From contig NZ_FMTP01000005.1 of assembly GCF_900100155.1 (NCBI RefSeq), positions 186,001-250,000 on the forward strand: 64,000 bases of DNA, read 5' to 3'. Below are positions 28,024 through 36,677 of the stretch, one piece after another. Made by a program: the position numbers and the translations under genes. Under the pieces are notes generated by a model. The model ran no database searches. It was not told the DNA's origin and saw only the letters and a program-made list of their open reading frames with translations. How positions within the stretch are numbered: the first letter of the stretch is position 1; each line of letters begins with the position of its first letter. Origin of the DNA: Ancylobacter rudongensis. Its GTDB lineage: Bacteria > Pseudomonadota > Alphaproteobacteria > Rhizobiales > Xanthobacteraceae.

Positions 28024-28806
28024 TCAGGGCCGGCTTAGCAGGAGCGGCGTTCCCTCTTCCGGCGGCACCTTCTCCCAGCCGCCATCCTCCTGCGCGGCGA
28101 AGCGCAGGCCCTCGCCACGGGCGGTGAGCAGCACCAGGCTGCCGCTGTCGAGGCGCCAGCGGTCCGGCGCCAGCGCGACCAGGCGGGCCGGGCAGCCGGG
28201 CATTAGTCGGGCGCGGAACGTGCCGCCGCCGGCATCCGTATCGGTGAGTTCCAGCCGGCATAGCGGCTTGCCCGCCGTCTCGGCGATGTCCCAGGCGCCG
28301 ACAAGATCGCCGGCGTGCAGGCCGGGATCGGCGAGGCGGGGATTGACCAGGAAATAGACGCCATCGCCCTCGCGCAGCGCCTCCCAGGTGCCGCCGACGC
28401 CTTCGGTGAACTCGGCCACCAGCGCGCCGTCCGGCCCGTGCAGGCGGATGGCATGGCCGGGGCCGGGCGCCCAGGAGGCGATGTCGACGCTGAACAGGAT
28501 CGCGCTGGCGCAGGCGGCGCGATCCAGCGTCAGCGCGAAGCGCTCCGGGGTGGCGCGCGCGCGGCCGAGCGGCGTGTCGGACAGCGCGATCAGGCATACG
28601 CGGTCGCCATCGGCATTGGTCAGCCGGTAGTCGGCGGCCAGCGCACCGGCCGAGGGCAGGGCGGCTTCCTGCGCCGCTGCCCGGTCCGCGCGCATCAGGG
28701 TGAGGGCGCCCAAGGTGAGAGCGCCCAAGGTGAGAGCGCTCAAGACGAGCGCGGCGCCGCGCCGCCATGCGCCGCGATCAGGCCTGCTGGGCGCGCGCAT
28801 CGGCAT
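28024..28806 (-). CDS. Secreted protein with AprI/Inh-like protease-inhibitor domain
   Basis: The 260-residue product has a signal peptide containing a short leucine-rich repeat, cleaved around RAAAQEAA. Two similar halves follow. The second (about 165-250; GAWDIAETAGKPLCRLELTD, then GWEKV) matches the eight-stranded AprI/Inh metalloprotease-inhibitor barrel with its paired cysteines. The first (about 50-160; ADYRLTNADGDRVCLIALSD) looks like a degenerate copy. Inh proteins usually protect the periplasm from a secreted serralysin, but no such protease is in the window. It begins 6 bases after the dehydrogenase stop, so the two share an operon. An unrelated lipocalin-like role cannot be excluded. 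Confidence 0.75.
   Translation of the reverse strand: MPMRAPSRPDRGAWRRGAALVLSALTLGALTLGALTLMRADRAAAQEAALPSAGALAADYRLTNADGDRVCLIALSDTPLGRARATPERFALTLDRAACASAILFSVDIASWAPGPGHAIRLHGPDGALVAEFTEGVGGTWEALREGDGVYFLVNPRLADPGLHAGDLVGAWDIAETAGKPLCRLELTDTDAGGGTFRARLMPGCPARLVALAPDRWRLDSGSLVLLTARGEGLRFAAQEDGGWEKVPPEEGTPLLLSRP
28700..28744. repeat. Three 15-base tandem repeats inside a signal peptide
   Basis: GTGAGRGCGCYCAAG occurs three times in a row (28700-28714, 28715-28729, 28730-28744), encoding a repeated TLGAL on the minus strand within the hydrophobic core of the Inh-like protein's signal peptide. The unit is a multiple of three, so copy changes would lengthen or shorten the signal without a frameshift. 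Confidence 0.85.
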
Positions 28807-28812
28807 CGTCCC

Positions 28813-29796
28813 TCAACCGGCCCGGTTGACCGGCGTCTCCGGCACCGGCGTCAGCACCGGCTCGCCGGCCGCCCAGGCGCGGAGATTGTCGACCACCAGC
28901 TGGCCCATGGCGTCGCGGGTGACATGGGTGGCGGAGGCGACGTGCGGCAGCAGCACGACATGGCTCATGCCGATCAGCGCCTCCGGCACCTGCGGCTCGT
29001 TGGCGAACACGTCGAGCCCGGCGGCGGCGATGGTGCCGTCCGCAAGCGCCGCGATCAGCGCCGGCTCGTCGACCACCGAGCCGCGCGCGACATTGATCAG
29101 CACGCCCTTAGGCCCGAGCGCGGCCAGCACCTCGGCATTGATCATGCGCTCGGTCTCGGCCCCGCCGGGCACGATGACGATGAGCGCATCGACCGCCTTC
29201 GCCAGCCCGATCAGATCGGGATAATGGGTGTAGGGCACATCCGCCACCTTGCGGCGGCTGTGATAGGCGATGGGCCGGCCGAAGCCTTCCAGCCGGCGGG
29301 CGATGGCGCGGCCGATGCGCCCCATGCCGACAATGCCGAGGGTGCGGTCGCGCAGGGTGGCGGTCAGCGGGAAGCCACCGGCGGGCCACTTGCCCTCGCG
29401 CAGATGCCGTTCGGCCTGGGGAATCTGGCGGATGGTGGCGAGCAGCAGGCCGATGGTGAGGTCGGCCACCTCGTCGTCGAGCACGCCGGGGGTGTTGGTG
29501 ACGACGACGCCGCGCCGGCCGGCGGCCTCGGCATCGACCGAATCATAGCCGACGCCGAAATTGGCGACGATCTCCAGTGCCGGCAAACGGGCCATCAGCG
29601 CGTCCGTCACCCGGCGGGCACCGCCGCCGGTGGAGCCGACCCCGGTGGCCACCGCGCGGATGCGTGGGCCGACCTCGGCCAGCATGGCCTCGGCGTCGGG
29701 TGCGTCGAGCCGGTGAACGGTGAAATGCTCGTTCAGCTGCGCCTCGATCATGCCCATCATCGGGCCGGTCTGGAGAAGGTCGGGGCGGCTGGACAT
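28813..29796 (-). CDS. D-2-hydroxyacid dehydrogenase, hydroxypyruvate/glyoxylate-reductase-like
   Basis: The 327-residue NAD(P)-dependent enzyme has VANFGVGYDSVD, the nucleotide motif GIVGMGRIGRAIARRL near residue 150, and the catalytic triad: arginine in VARGSVVDE, glutamate in FANEPQVP and histidine in LLPHVASATH. RR after the first beta strand of the nucleotide domain (YHSRRK) suggests NADPH. Close relatives reduce glyoxylate and hydroxypyruvate to glycolate and glycerate, which would connect to the Gcl/Hyi genes in this window, but it is 26 kb from them. An Inh-like gene follows by 6 bases. Confidence 0.88.
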   Translation of the reverse strand: MSSRPDLLQTGPMMGMIEAQLNEHFTVHRLDAPDAEAMLAEVGPRIRAVATGVGSTGGGARRVTDALMARLPALEIVANFGVGYDSVDAEAAGRRGVVVTNTPGVLDDEVADLTIGLLLATIRQIPQAERHLREGKWPAGGFPLTATLRDRTLGIVGMGRIGRAIARRLEGFGRPIAYHSRRKVADVPYTHYPDLIGLAKAVDALIVIVPGGAETERMINAEVLAALGPKGVLINVARGSVVDEPALIAALADGTIAAAGLDVFANEPQVPEALIGMSHVVLLPHVASATHVTRDAMGQLVVDNLRAWAAGEPVLTPVPETPVNRAG

Positions 29797-29884
29797 GGGG
29801 CACTCCTCAGGGCAAGGGGCGGCTATTCCTGCCTAAAGCCCGGCCGGATACAAGCCCCTCGCGGACCGAGCGACCCGCGCGCCC

Positions 29885-30379
29885 TCAGGCCGGCTCTTCT
29901 TCCAGCCCATCCTCGGCGTCCTCGTCGGCCTCGGAAGAGACGGCGCCGAGCTGGGTCGAGAGGTTGCGGTCGATCTTGCGCAGCATCTTGCGAAAGCGCT
30001 TGCGGTCCTTGCCGTCGAGGCCGGCGGTCATCGTGTCTTCGATCGAATCGGAGATCGCGTCGATCGCCTCGGCCCGGTGGCGCCCTTCCTCGGTGAGGTG
30101 GACCCGCACCAGCCGGGCATCGCCTTCCGAGGCGCGGCGCACCAGCAACCCCTGGGCGGAGAGCCGGCCGACCGTCTTGGAGGCGGTGGGGGGACGGACC
30201 TTCAGCGCGGCGGCGAGCTCGGTCATGGTGCGCCCGTCGGTCTCGCAGAGCAGCTTGAGCACCGTTTCCTGACCGGGAAACAGGCCGATATCCTGAAGAC
30301 GGCGCGCCGCCAGGGCGCGCTGGAGCCGCGCCACATGATGCAGCCTCTGGCCAATCTTCTTGTCGAACCCGTCCTTCAT
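29885..30379 (-). CDS. MarR-family transcriptional regulator
   Basis: The 164-residue product has the winged-helix core LFPGQETVLKLL, then TMTELAAALKVRPPTASKTVGRLSAQGLL and the wing RRASEGDARLVRVHLTEEGR, at about residues 35-110. The acidic tail (SEADEDAEDGLEEEP) is unusual. The ATG at 30379 gives MKDGFDKKIGQRL. An AATGCG/CGCATT inverted repeat lies 43 bases upstream and is probably its own operator. The neighbouring dehydrogenase (downstream) or flavodoxin-fold gene (upstream) could be the target. Confidence 0.87.
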   Translation of the reverse strand: MKDGFDKKIGQRLHHVARLQRALAARRLQDIGLFPGQETVLKLLCETDGRTMTELAAALKVRPPTASKTVGRLSAQGLLVRRASEGDARLVRVHLTEEGRHRAEAIDAISDSIEDTMTAGLDGKDRKRFRKMLRKIDRNLSTQLGAVSSEADEDAEDGLEEEPA

Positions 30380-30421
30380 GGGCGCCCCTGCGATCCAAAA
30401 CACGCCACGGTACCATTATCT

Positions 30422-30440
30422 AATGCGAAAATAACGCATT
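30422..30440. promoter_or_regulatory. Candidate MarR operator
   Basis: AATGCG (30422-30427) and CGCATT (30435-30440) form a perfect inverted pair over a 7-base AT-rich spacer, 43 bases before the MarR start. MarR proteins bind such 16-20-bp palindromes over their own promoters. The local AT content matches a promoter. Confidence 0.6.
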
Positions 30441-30517
30441 GCCGTGACACAAAACCAGATGCAACCAAAGGTCGCGCCCTGGGAGGATGCGTTGGGGGGC
30501 TGCGTTGCCCGCCGCTC

Positions 30518-31105
30518 TCACACCCGGGCGAAGCGGGCCTCGACCTTGGCGAGGAAGGCGGCGCGGCGCTCGGCGCTGACAGAATCCATGCTGTGCAAGG
30601 CCAGCCAGAGTTTCGTCGCGCGCGGATGCGCGATCGCGCCGACGCCATCGAGCAGGATTCGTCGGCCCGGCTTGCCGATCCACAGCCACCAGTACCAGGG
30701 CGAGCCGAGCGAGGTGACGGTGGCGACGAAGCGGATATTGGTGAGCCGGCGTTCGAGCGGTCGATTCGGCTGGGGCATGCCGAAGGTCTCGTGCGGCACC
30801 AGCACCCGGTCGAGCCACCCTTTGAGCATGGCGGGCGGCCCGTACCACCAGGTGGGCGCGACGAAGATGAGCGCCTCGGCCTGTTTCACCCGGTCGAGAT
30901 AGCCGGCAATCGGCAGCACATTGGTCCCGGGCTCATGATAGGCGAGCCGCTCGTCGCGCTCCATCACCGGGGCGAAGCCTTCGGCGTGGAGGTCGAGCAG
31001 GTCCACCTCGTGCCCGGCGGCCTTCAGCCCGCGGATCACCGCGTCGCGTACGCCGGCGGTGAAGCTCGCCGGGACCGGATGGCAATAAACCACAAGCGCG
31101 CGCAT
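30518..31105 (-). CDS. Flavodoxin-fold NAD(P)H oxidoreductase (quinone reductase/Kef-ancillary type)
   Basis: The 195-residue product belongs to the Flavodoxin_2 family: MRALVVYCHPVPASF forms the FMN phosphate loop region, and APTWWYGPPAMLKGWLDRVL near residue 85 is the standard flavin-binding segment. It would transfer two electrons from NAD(P)H to a quinone or to a flavin partner. Its ATG overlaps the stop of the FAD-oxidase gene by one base (TGATG), so it is translationally coupled and is the last gene of the minus-strand catabolic operon. In this setting it may supply reduced flavin or recycle quinone for the neighbouring enzyme, which is inference. Confidence 0.88.
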   Translation of the reverse strand: MRALVVYCHPVPASFTAGVRDAVIRGLKAAGHEVDLLDLHAEGFAPVMERDERLAYHEPGTNVLPIAGYLDRVKQAEALIFVAPTWWYGPPAMLKGWLDRVLVPHETFGMPQPNRPLERRLTNIRFVATVTSLGSPWYWWLWIGKPGRRILLDGVGAIAHPRATKLWLALHSMDSVSAERRAAFLAKVEARFARV

Positions 31106-32526
31106 CAGCCGGCCTCTCCCGCGTCGCGACCCTCAAGGCCGGGGAAAAGATAGGTGCGGCCGGTGGCGAAGTCGAATTCGGGGTTCTCCCAGGCGATCAT
31201 CTTGCCGGGGTTGAGCAGGCCCTTCGGGTCGGCCTCCCGCTTGAAGGCAAGCTGCGCCGGGTCGGTCTGTTTCATGCCGCCTTCCTCCAGCGTGTAGCGG
31301 TGCGGATTGAACACCGGGATGCCCAGTTCTTCGTGCAGGGCAATGATGGCATCGAGCCGCGCCTCGCTGGTGTAGTGCACCAGCGGCAGGCCGAAACAGG
31401 TGATCCGCCCGTCGAAACGGACGAATTCCAGATGCGCCGGCACTTCGTCACCGAGGCGGGAATGGATGCGCGCCACCCGCGCCAGCGGGTCGGGATGCGG
31501 GTAGAGCGTCTGCAGATAGGTGATGGCGGGATCGACCCGCAGCGCCCGCAGCGTCGTGTGGTTCCAGGCCAGCTCGTAGAGCGGCGGCAGGCCGTGGCGG
31601 TCGGCCTCGGCGAGCAGGTCGGAGCGGAACAGCATCGTCCCGCCCCGTCGGGCGGTGAAGCTCTCGAATGCGGCGCTGCCCATCGGCGCCAGCATAACAA
31701 GCACGACGTGCATGCCCTCCGGCAGAAAGCGCCGATGGCGTAGGAAGGCGGTCTGCGGGATCGGCGCGGCGATGACAGAGACGAGCTTCTTCAGGATGGC
31801 GTCCTGCTCGCCCAGCGCCTGGGCGTAGGCGGCGGCCTCGGCGAAATCGGTGAAGCCGATCATTGCCTCGGTCCAGTCATAGGCGGCGGCGAGCGGCATC
31901 TCGACGTCGAGAATAATGCCATTGGTGCCATAGGCATGGGCGATCTTCTGCACCTCCTCGCCGGAAAGGGTGAGGATCTGCGGGCTCGCCTCCATCGTCG
32001 CGATCCGGAGCGAGAGGATGTTGCCGAGGTCGCGCAGGCCGCCCCAGCTGATCGACCCGACCCCGCCGGAGCCACCGGCGATGAAGCCGCCGATCGAGGC
32101 GGTGCGGTAGGTGGAAGGGTGCAGCCGCAACTCCTGCCCGCTCGGGGCGCAGGCGGCGTCGATGTCGGCCAGCAAGGCGCCCGCCTGCGCCCGCACCCGG
32201 CCGGGGGCGATCTCCAGCACCTTGTCGAGGCGTGAAAGGTCGAGCACCAGCCCGCCCGCCAGCGGCATCGCCTGGCCGTAATTGCCGGTGCCGGCGCCGC
32301 GCGGGGTGACGGGGATGCCGAGCGCAAAGCAGGCGGCGAGGATGCGCAGCACCTCTTCCTCGCTGGCCGGCGCGGCGAGGAGGTCGCCGATCACCCCGTC
32401 GAGCTGGCGTTTCAGCGTAGGCGAGTACCAGTAGAAGTCGCGGCTCTTCTGGCGCAGCAGGGCGGGATTGTCCTCGATGTGGATGCCCTTCAGCCGGGCC
32501 TTGAGGGCGGGAAGGTCATATCTCAC
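31105..32526 (-). CDS. FAD-binding oxidoreductase (FAD_binding_4, glycolate/D-lactate oxidase-like)
   Basis: The 473-residue product has a PCMH-type FAD domain: ALGIPVTPRGAGTGNYGQAMPL near residue 80 and STYRTASIGGFIAGGSGGVGS near 145. The C-terminal ends with the familiar FKREADPKGLLNPGKMI. Such enzymes oxidise 2-hydroxyacids, aldonolactones or similar substrates and pass electrons to quinone or oxygen. The GTG at 32526 is chosen because it overlaps the stop of the upstream amidohydrolase as GTGA; a longer reading lies inside that gene. The flavodoxin-fold gene is coupled downstream. It may act on a ring or hydroxyacid intermediate of the unknown pathway. Confidence 0.88.
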   Translation of the reverse strand: MRYDLPALKARLKGIHIEDNPALLRQKSRDFYWYSPTLKRQLDGVIGDLLAAPASEEEVLRILAACFALGIPVTPRGAGTGNYGQAMPLAGGLVLDLSRLDKVLEIAPGRVRAQAGALLADIDAACAPSGQELRLHPSTYRTASIGGFIAGGSGGVGSISWGGLRDLGNILSLRIATMEASPQILTLSGEEVQKIAHAYGTNGIILDVEMPLAAAYDWTEAMIGFTDFAEAAAYAQALGEQDAILKKLVSVIAAPIPQTAFLRHRRFLPEGMHVVLVMLAPMGSAAFESFTARRGGTMLFRSDLLAEADRHGLPPLYELAWNHTTLRALRVDPAITYLQTLYPHPDPLARVARIHSRLGDEVPAHLEFVRFDGRITCFGLPLVHYTSEARLDAIIALHEELGIPVFNPHRYTLEEGGMKQTDPAQLAFKREADPKGLLNPGKMIAWENPEFDFATGRTYLFPGLEGRDAGEAG

Positions 32527-33836
32527 GCGGGGCGCTCCATCAGGTCGTCGAGTTCCGCGTAGTCGGGCGGCGTGGTGTCGAGGGCGCGCCCGCCCCGCAG
32601 CACGATGCGGTCGGCTTGCGTGCGGGAGAGCCATTCATTGAGGCTGCGCGCCGGGAAGAGCGAGAGGTCGGCGCTGACGCCCTCGGCCAGCGTGCCGGCC
32701 GCCACGCCCATATGGGTGGCCGGCGTGCGGGCGATACTGGTCGGCCACGCGCCATGGGGATGATCGAGATGGGCGATGCGGGTGGCCTCGCGGTAGACTT
32801 CCACCAGGTCGAGATCGCCATAGGCGTGGAACGGGTCGCGCGTATTGTCGCTGGCGACCATGACAGGAATGTCGCGCGCCTTCATCTCGTTGAGCAGGGT
32901 GACGCCGCGCCAGCGCGGGGTGCGGCCGGGCTGCCGGTCCTGGAGGTAGAGGTTGCACATGGGCAGCGAGACGACGCTGATTCCCGCCTGCGCCACAAGG
33001 TCGAGCGTCCGGTCGATTTCTTCTTCGTCCGACACCGCCAGCGCGCAGCAATGACCGGCGAGGATAGGCCCCTCGAAGCGCCGCTCCAGCGCCATGCGTG
33101 CCAGCAGGTCGAGCCCGCGCCCGTCGCGGTCGCGCTCGTCGACATGCAGGTCGAGCGCCAGACCGAAGCGCTCGGCGGCGTCGAACAGCCGTGCGAGGCC
33201 GGCGTCGAGATTGGGGGTGAGGTAGGTGTAGGCGCCGAGCAGGCCGCCATGCTGGCGCACCAGATCGAGCACGGCCGTGAAGGCGGCGTCGTCGATCACG
33301 CGGTCGATAGCGATGAGACCGACCGCCTGCAACTCGATCCGCCCGCGCCAGGCCTCGCGCATCTGCGCGAACACGCGCCAGGCGCCGGCGGCGCGCGGGC
33401 CGTCGGAATCGATATGGGTGCGGATGGCCACCGTGCCGTGGGCATGGGCGCAGCGCAGGGCGAAATCGAAGCGGCGGCTGATGTCCTCCTCGCTCCAGTT
33501 CGCCGCCCGGTCCGCCGCCACGGCCTGCACCGCGCCGTCAAAGCTGCCATCCGGATTCGGTGCGCGCTTCCAGATGAAGCCCTTGTCGAGATGGGTGTGG
33601 ATGTCGACGAGGCCGGGCAGCACCAGCCGGTTCTGGAGATCGAGGCGCGGGCCGACGTCGTTGAGTGTGCCGGCCGGCGCGAGGCGGGCGAGGCGCGTGC
33701 CTTCGAGCGCGAGGTCGAGCGCCACCAGCCCCTCCGCATCTGCCGGGCCGGCGACGGCGGGAACGAGGCAGGCGGGCACGCGCGCATGGGCGAGCACGAA
33801 GGCGGCGGGGGGAGCCTTGAGATCGGGCATCGTCAC
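32523..33836 (-). CDS. Cytosine-deaminase-like amidohydrolase
   Basis: The 437-residue metal-dependent hydrolase matches the CodA branch of the amidohydrolase superfamily. Metal and catalytic landmarks are DIHTHLDKGFIWK (HxH), DLHVDERD, GHCCALAVSD and MVASDNTRDPFHAYGDLD, corresponding to the histidines and aspartate that hold iron or zinc in cytosine deaminase. It would deaminate or hydrolyse a cyclic amidine or amide, such as a pyrimidine, creatinine or related ring. The GTG at 33836 overlaps the permease stop (GTGA); an ATG two codons later is the alternative. It follows an ABC transporter in the same operon, which suggests the transported compound is its substrate. Confidence 0.9.
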   Translation of the reverse strand: MTMPDLKAPPAAFVLAHARVPACLVPAVAGPADAEGLVALDLALEGTRLARLAPAGTLNDVGPRLDLQNRLVLPGLVDIHTHLDKGFIWKRAPNPDGSFDGAVQAVAADRAANWSEEDISRRFDFALRCAHAHGTVAIRTHIDSDGPRAAGAWRVFAQMREAWRGRIELQAVGLIAIDRVIDDAAFTAVLDLVRQHGGLLGAYTYLTPNLDAGLARLFDAAERFGLALDLHVDERDRDGRGLDLLARMALERRFEGPILAGHCCALAVSDEEEIDRTLDLVAQAGISVVSLPMCNLYLQDRQPGRTPRWRGVTLLNEMKARDIPVMVASDNTRDPFHAYGDLDLVEVYREATRIAHLDHPHGAWPTSIARTPATHMGVAAGTLAEGVSADLSLFPARSLNEWLSRTQADRIVLRGGRALDTTPPDYAELDDLMERPA

Positions 33837-34615
33837 GTCCGGCCACCGAGTTCGCTCTCATGCCAGCGCCGCAGCACCAGCCAGGAGAGCAGGCTCAGCA
33901 CGGCATAGATGAGGATGCCGGTGAGCGAGATGAGGAGGAGCGCCGCGAACAGGCGCGGAATATTGAGCCGGTAGGCGGATTCGACAATGCGGAAGGCAAG
34001 GCCCGACCCCTGTCCTGCCGAGCCGGCGGCGATTTCGCCGACCACCGCGCCGATCAGCGCCAGCCCGCCGGCAATGCGCAGCCCGCCGAGGAAATAGGGC
34101 AGGGCGGTGGGCAATTTCAGCTGCGCCAGCGTCTGCCAGCGCGTGGCGCCGGACAGGCGGAACAGGTCGCGCAGGTTCGGATCGACCGAGTTCAGCCCCA
34201 GCGTGGTGTTGGACAGCACCGGGAAGAAGGCGACGATCCAGGCGCAGAGCAGCACCGCGGCATCGGTGGAGAGATAGATCAGCATCAGCGGTGCCACCGC
34301 GATGACGGGCGTCACCTGCAGGATGACGGCGATCGGAAACAGCGAGAACTCGACGATGCGGGCACTGGCGAAAAGCAGCGCCAGCGCCACCCCGCCGGCC
34401 ACCGCCAGCGCCAGCGCGATCACCGTGGTCCGCAGCGTCACCAGCATCGAGGCGAACAGCACCGCGCGGTCCTCGACCAGCGTTTCCAGCACCACGCCGG
34501 GCGCCGGCAGCACATAGGGCGGCAGATTGTTCAGCTTCACCACCAGCGCCCAGGCGAGGACAAGCGCCGCCAGCACGCCCAGGGGCAGGAGCCAGCGCAG
34601 CGGCGAGGTGGACAT
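33833..34615 (-). CDS. ABC transporter permease, SsuC/TauC/ThiX type
   Basis: The 260-residue inner-membrane protein has six hydrophobic segments and the BPD_transp_1 coupling loop, with LSGATRWQTLAQLKLPTALPYFLGGLRIA near residue 170 (the EAA-type motif). It belongs to the nitrate/sulfonate/pyrimidine-precursor class. The ATG at 34615 gives MSTSPLRWLLPLGVL; the long in-frame reading upstream overlaps the ATPase gene and is rejected. It lies 11 bases after the ATPase stop and overlaps the amidohydrolase start. Confidence 0.92.
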   Translation of the reverse strand: MSTSPLRWLLPLGVLAALVLAWALVVKLNNLPPYVLPAPGVVLETLVEDRAVLFASMLVTLRTTVIALALAVAGGVALALLFASARIVEFSLFPIAVILQVTPVIAVAPLMLIYLSTDAAVLLCAWIVAFFPVLSNTTLGLNSVDPNLRDLFRLSGATRWQTLAQLKLPTALPYFLGGLRIAGGLALIGAVVGEIAAGSAGQGSGLAFRIVESAYRLNIPRLFAALLLISLTGILIYAVLSLLSWLVLRRWHESELGGRT

Positions 34616-34626
34616 GGCCGCCTCCG

Positions 34627-35442
34627 CTACGGCGCGTCCATCGCCCGGGCGAGGGCGAGGGAGGTTTCGCGGCACAGGCCCGCATATTCCGGCGAGGTGC
34701 GGAAGGTCTCGTCGCGCGGCTGGTTCGGGTCGATGACGAGTTCGGCAGAGACGCGCCCCGGCCGGGCGCGGAAGACCAGGATGCGCGAGGACAGGTAGAC
34801 CGATTCGAACACCGAATGGGTGACGAAGACGATGGTGCAGCGCAGGCGCCGCCACACCTCCAACAGGTCGTTGTTGAGCTTGAAGCGGGTGATCTCGTCC
34901 AGCGCGGCGAAGGGCTCGTCCATCAACAGCAGGCGCGGCTTGGTGACGAGCGCGCGGGCGATGGAGACGCGCATCTTCATGCCGCCGGAAAGCTCGCGCG
35001 GATAGGCGTCGCGAAAGGCGGAGAGGCCGACCAGCTCCAGCGCCTCCAGAATGGAGGGCTCGGCCTCGCGCCGCCCGACGCCGGCGAGCTTGAGCGGCAG
35101 ATGCACATTGCCGAACACGCTGGCCCACGGCATCAGCGTCGGTTCCTGGAAGACGAAGCCGATGGAGTGCGGCTCGCTGGCGCGACGGTCTTTTTCGTTC
35201 TCGTCCCACTCCAGCCGGCCCTCGCTCGGCTCGGTGAGCCCGGCGATGAGGCGCAGCGCGGTCGACTTGCCGCAGCCGGACGGGCCGAGCAGCGAGACGA
35301 ATTCGCCCGCGCGGACCTCCATGTCGAGACCGTCCAGCGCGGTGACGGCATTGGCGAAGCGCTTGCCGACGCCGGAAAGGCGCAGCAGCGGCGCGCCGTC
35401 CGCCGCCGGGCGGGTCACGCTCTCACGCGCCACAGCGCTCAT
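34627..35442 (-). CDS. ABC transporter ATP-binding protein, SsuB/TauB/ThiZ type
   Basis: The 271-residue ATPase has Walker A (GPSGCGKST), a Q-loop (GFVFQEPTLMPW), the signature LSGGMKMRVSIARAL, Walker B (LLLMDEPFAALD) and the H-loop (VTHSVFES). It powers the neighbouring permease. ATG at 35442 is used; a GTG three codons upstream is possible. Neither has a strong ribosome-binding site. The C-terminal 40 residues (FRARPGRVSAELVIDPNQPRD) match the nitrate/taurine ATPase subgroup. Confidence 0.93.
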   Translation of the reverse strand: MSAVARESVTRPAADGAPLLRLSGVGKRFANAVTALDGLDMEVRAGEFVSLLGPSGCGKSTALRLIAGLTEPSEGRLEWDENEKDRRASEPHSIGFVFQEPTLMPWASVFGNVHLPLKLAGVGRREAEPSILEALELVGLSAFRDAYPRELSGGMKMRVSIARALVTKPRLLLMDEPFAALDEITRFKLNNDLLEVWRRLRCTIVFVTHSVFESVYLSSRILVFRARPGRVSAELVIDPNQPRDETFRTSPEYAGLCRETSLALARAMDAP

Positions 35443-35491
35443 ATCAGCCACGCGGGCGGCCCCATTGGCGTGCGCTCGTGTCGGCGAGGCC

Positions 35492-36517
35492 TCATTTCGG
35501 CGCCAGCTCCTTGCCGACGCCCTTGTTGACGAATTGCAGCGTGTAGGACTTGGCGTAGTCGATGCCCGGCTCCAACACCTTGGCCTTCACCATCGTGTCG
35601 TAGAACCCCTTCATCCGCGCATCGGTCATCGCGCCGATGCCGAGCGTGGCGGTGTCGCCGGAATCGACGATGCCGTATTCCTTCATCTTGGCGATGGAGA
35701 AGGCGATCATGGCGTCGGTGATCTCGGGATTGTCCTGCTTGATCAGCGCATTGGCCTTGGCGTTGTCGCCATAGAGATAATTGTACCAGCCGATGATCGA
35801 GGCATCGACGAAACGCTGCACCAGGTCGGGATTCTGCTTCACCAGCTCGTTGCGCGTCTCGATCGTGGTGGCATAGGTCTGGAAGCCGTAATCGGCGAGG
35901 AGGAACAGCGTCGGCTTGAAGCCGCCCTGCTGCTCGATCGCATAGGGCTCGGAGGTGATGTAGCCCTGCATGGCGCTGTTCTTGTCGACGAGGAACGGCG
36001 CGGCGTTGAAGGTGTACGGCTTCACCTGGTCCTCGCTGAAGCCGTAGGCATCGACCAGCCACTGATAATAGCTCGCCAGCCCCTCCTTGGAGATGAACAG
36101 CGTCCGCGTCTTCAGCTGCTCGAATTCGGTGACGTCGGGATGGGCGATCAGGACCTGCGGGTCCTTCTGGAACAGGGCGGCGACCACCTGGGTCGGGATG
36201 TCCTCGACCACGGAGGAAATCGACTGCAGCATGTTGCCGCCCATGTAGAAGTCTATCTTGCCGACCGGCAGCAGCAGCCGGTTATTGGCCTGCGGCCCAC
36301 CCGGCAGGATGGTGACGTTCAGCCCGTATTTCGCATAGGTGCCGTCGGCGAGCGCCTGGTAGAAGCCGCCATGCTCGGCCTGGGCCACCCAGTTGGTGCC
36401 GAACGTCACCTTGTCCGCCGCCCGTGCCGGAACGGCGCTCAGCAGGGTGGCGGCCACCAGCGCACCCAGCGCGGCGAGGGGGAAGAGGGAACGCAAGCGC
36501 GACAGACGCGGGCGCAT
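35492..36517 (-). CDS. NMT1/THI5-like ABC substrate-binding protein
   Basis: The 341-residue product has a signal peptide (LRSLFPLAALGALVAATLLSAVPARA) and then KVTFGTNWVAQAEHGGFYQALADGTYAKYGL, the opening of the NMT1/THI5-like periplasmic-binding fold. ThiY, which binds N-formyl-aminopyrimidine, belongs to this group, as do proteins for taurine, riboflavin and other ring compounds. The eukaryotic THI5 cysteine/histidine active site is absent, as expected for a binder. The start at 36517 has GGAGA upstream. It is the first gene of the minus-strand operon, facing the Rid gene across a 160-base divergent promoter region. A heterocyclic amine ligand fits the downstream enzymes. Confidence 0.9.
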   Translation of the reverse strand: MRPRLSRLRSLFPLAALGALVAATLLSAVPARAADKVTFGTNWVAQAEHGGFYQALADGTYAKYGLNVTILPGGPQANNRLLLPVGKIDFYMGGNMLQSISSVVEDIPTQVVAALFQKDPQVLIAHPDVTEFEQLKTRTLFISKEGLASYYQWLVDAYGFSEDQVKPYTFNAAPFLVDKNSAMQGYITSEPYAIEQQGGFKPTLFLLADYGFQTYATTIETRNELVKQNPDLVQRFVDASIIGWYNYLYGDNAKANALIKQDNPEITDAMIAFSIAKMKEYGIVDSGDTATLGIGAMTDARMKGFYDTMVKAKVLEPGIDYAKSYTLQFVNKGVGKELAPK

Positions 36518-36591
36518 CGAAATCTCCATCCGGCTGAAAAGGGCGGTGCGTGACGAAACCCATGCCCTCATGATAGGCGAGCTTAATCGTC

Positions 36592-36624
36592 ATGCACATA
36601 TGCTGCGGCGATTAGACTGTGCAT
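36592..36624. promoter_or_regulatory. Inverted repeat between the divergent catabolic operons
   Basis: ATGCACA (36592-36598) and TGTGCAT (36618-36624) are perfect inverted arms 19 bases apart in the 160-base gap. TGTGCAT continues into GTGC, and an offset CTGCGGC/GCCGCA pair overlaps it. The position, between two operon starts, suits a shared operator, but no regulator gene is encoded within the cluster. Confidence 0.45.
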
Positions 36625-36677
36625 GTGCCGCATCGGCCGGCAAAAGGTCCGGTTGGCCAAACCCGAGAACACCGTCC

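Noticed and set aside
26474-28768. A 764-codon fusion of the Inh-like gene and the amine oxidase
   Set aside because: The upstream part is out of frame with the Inh-like protein. The oxidase has its own ATG and Tat signal at 27949.
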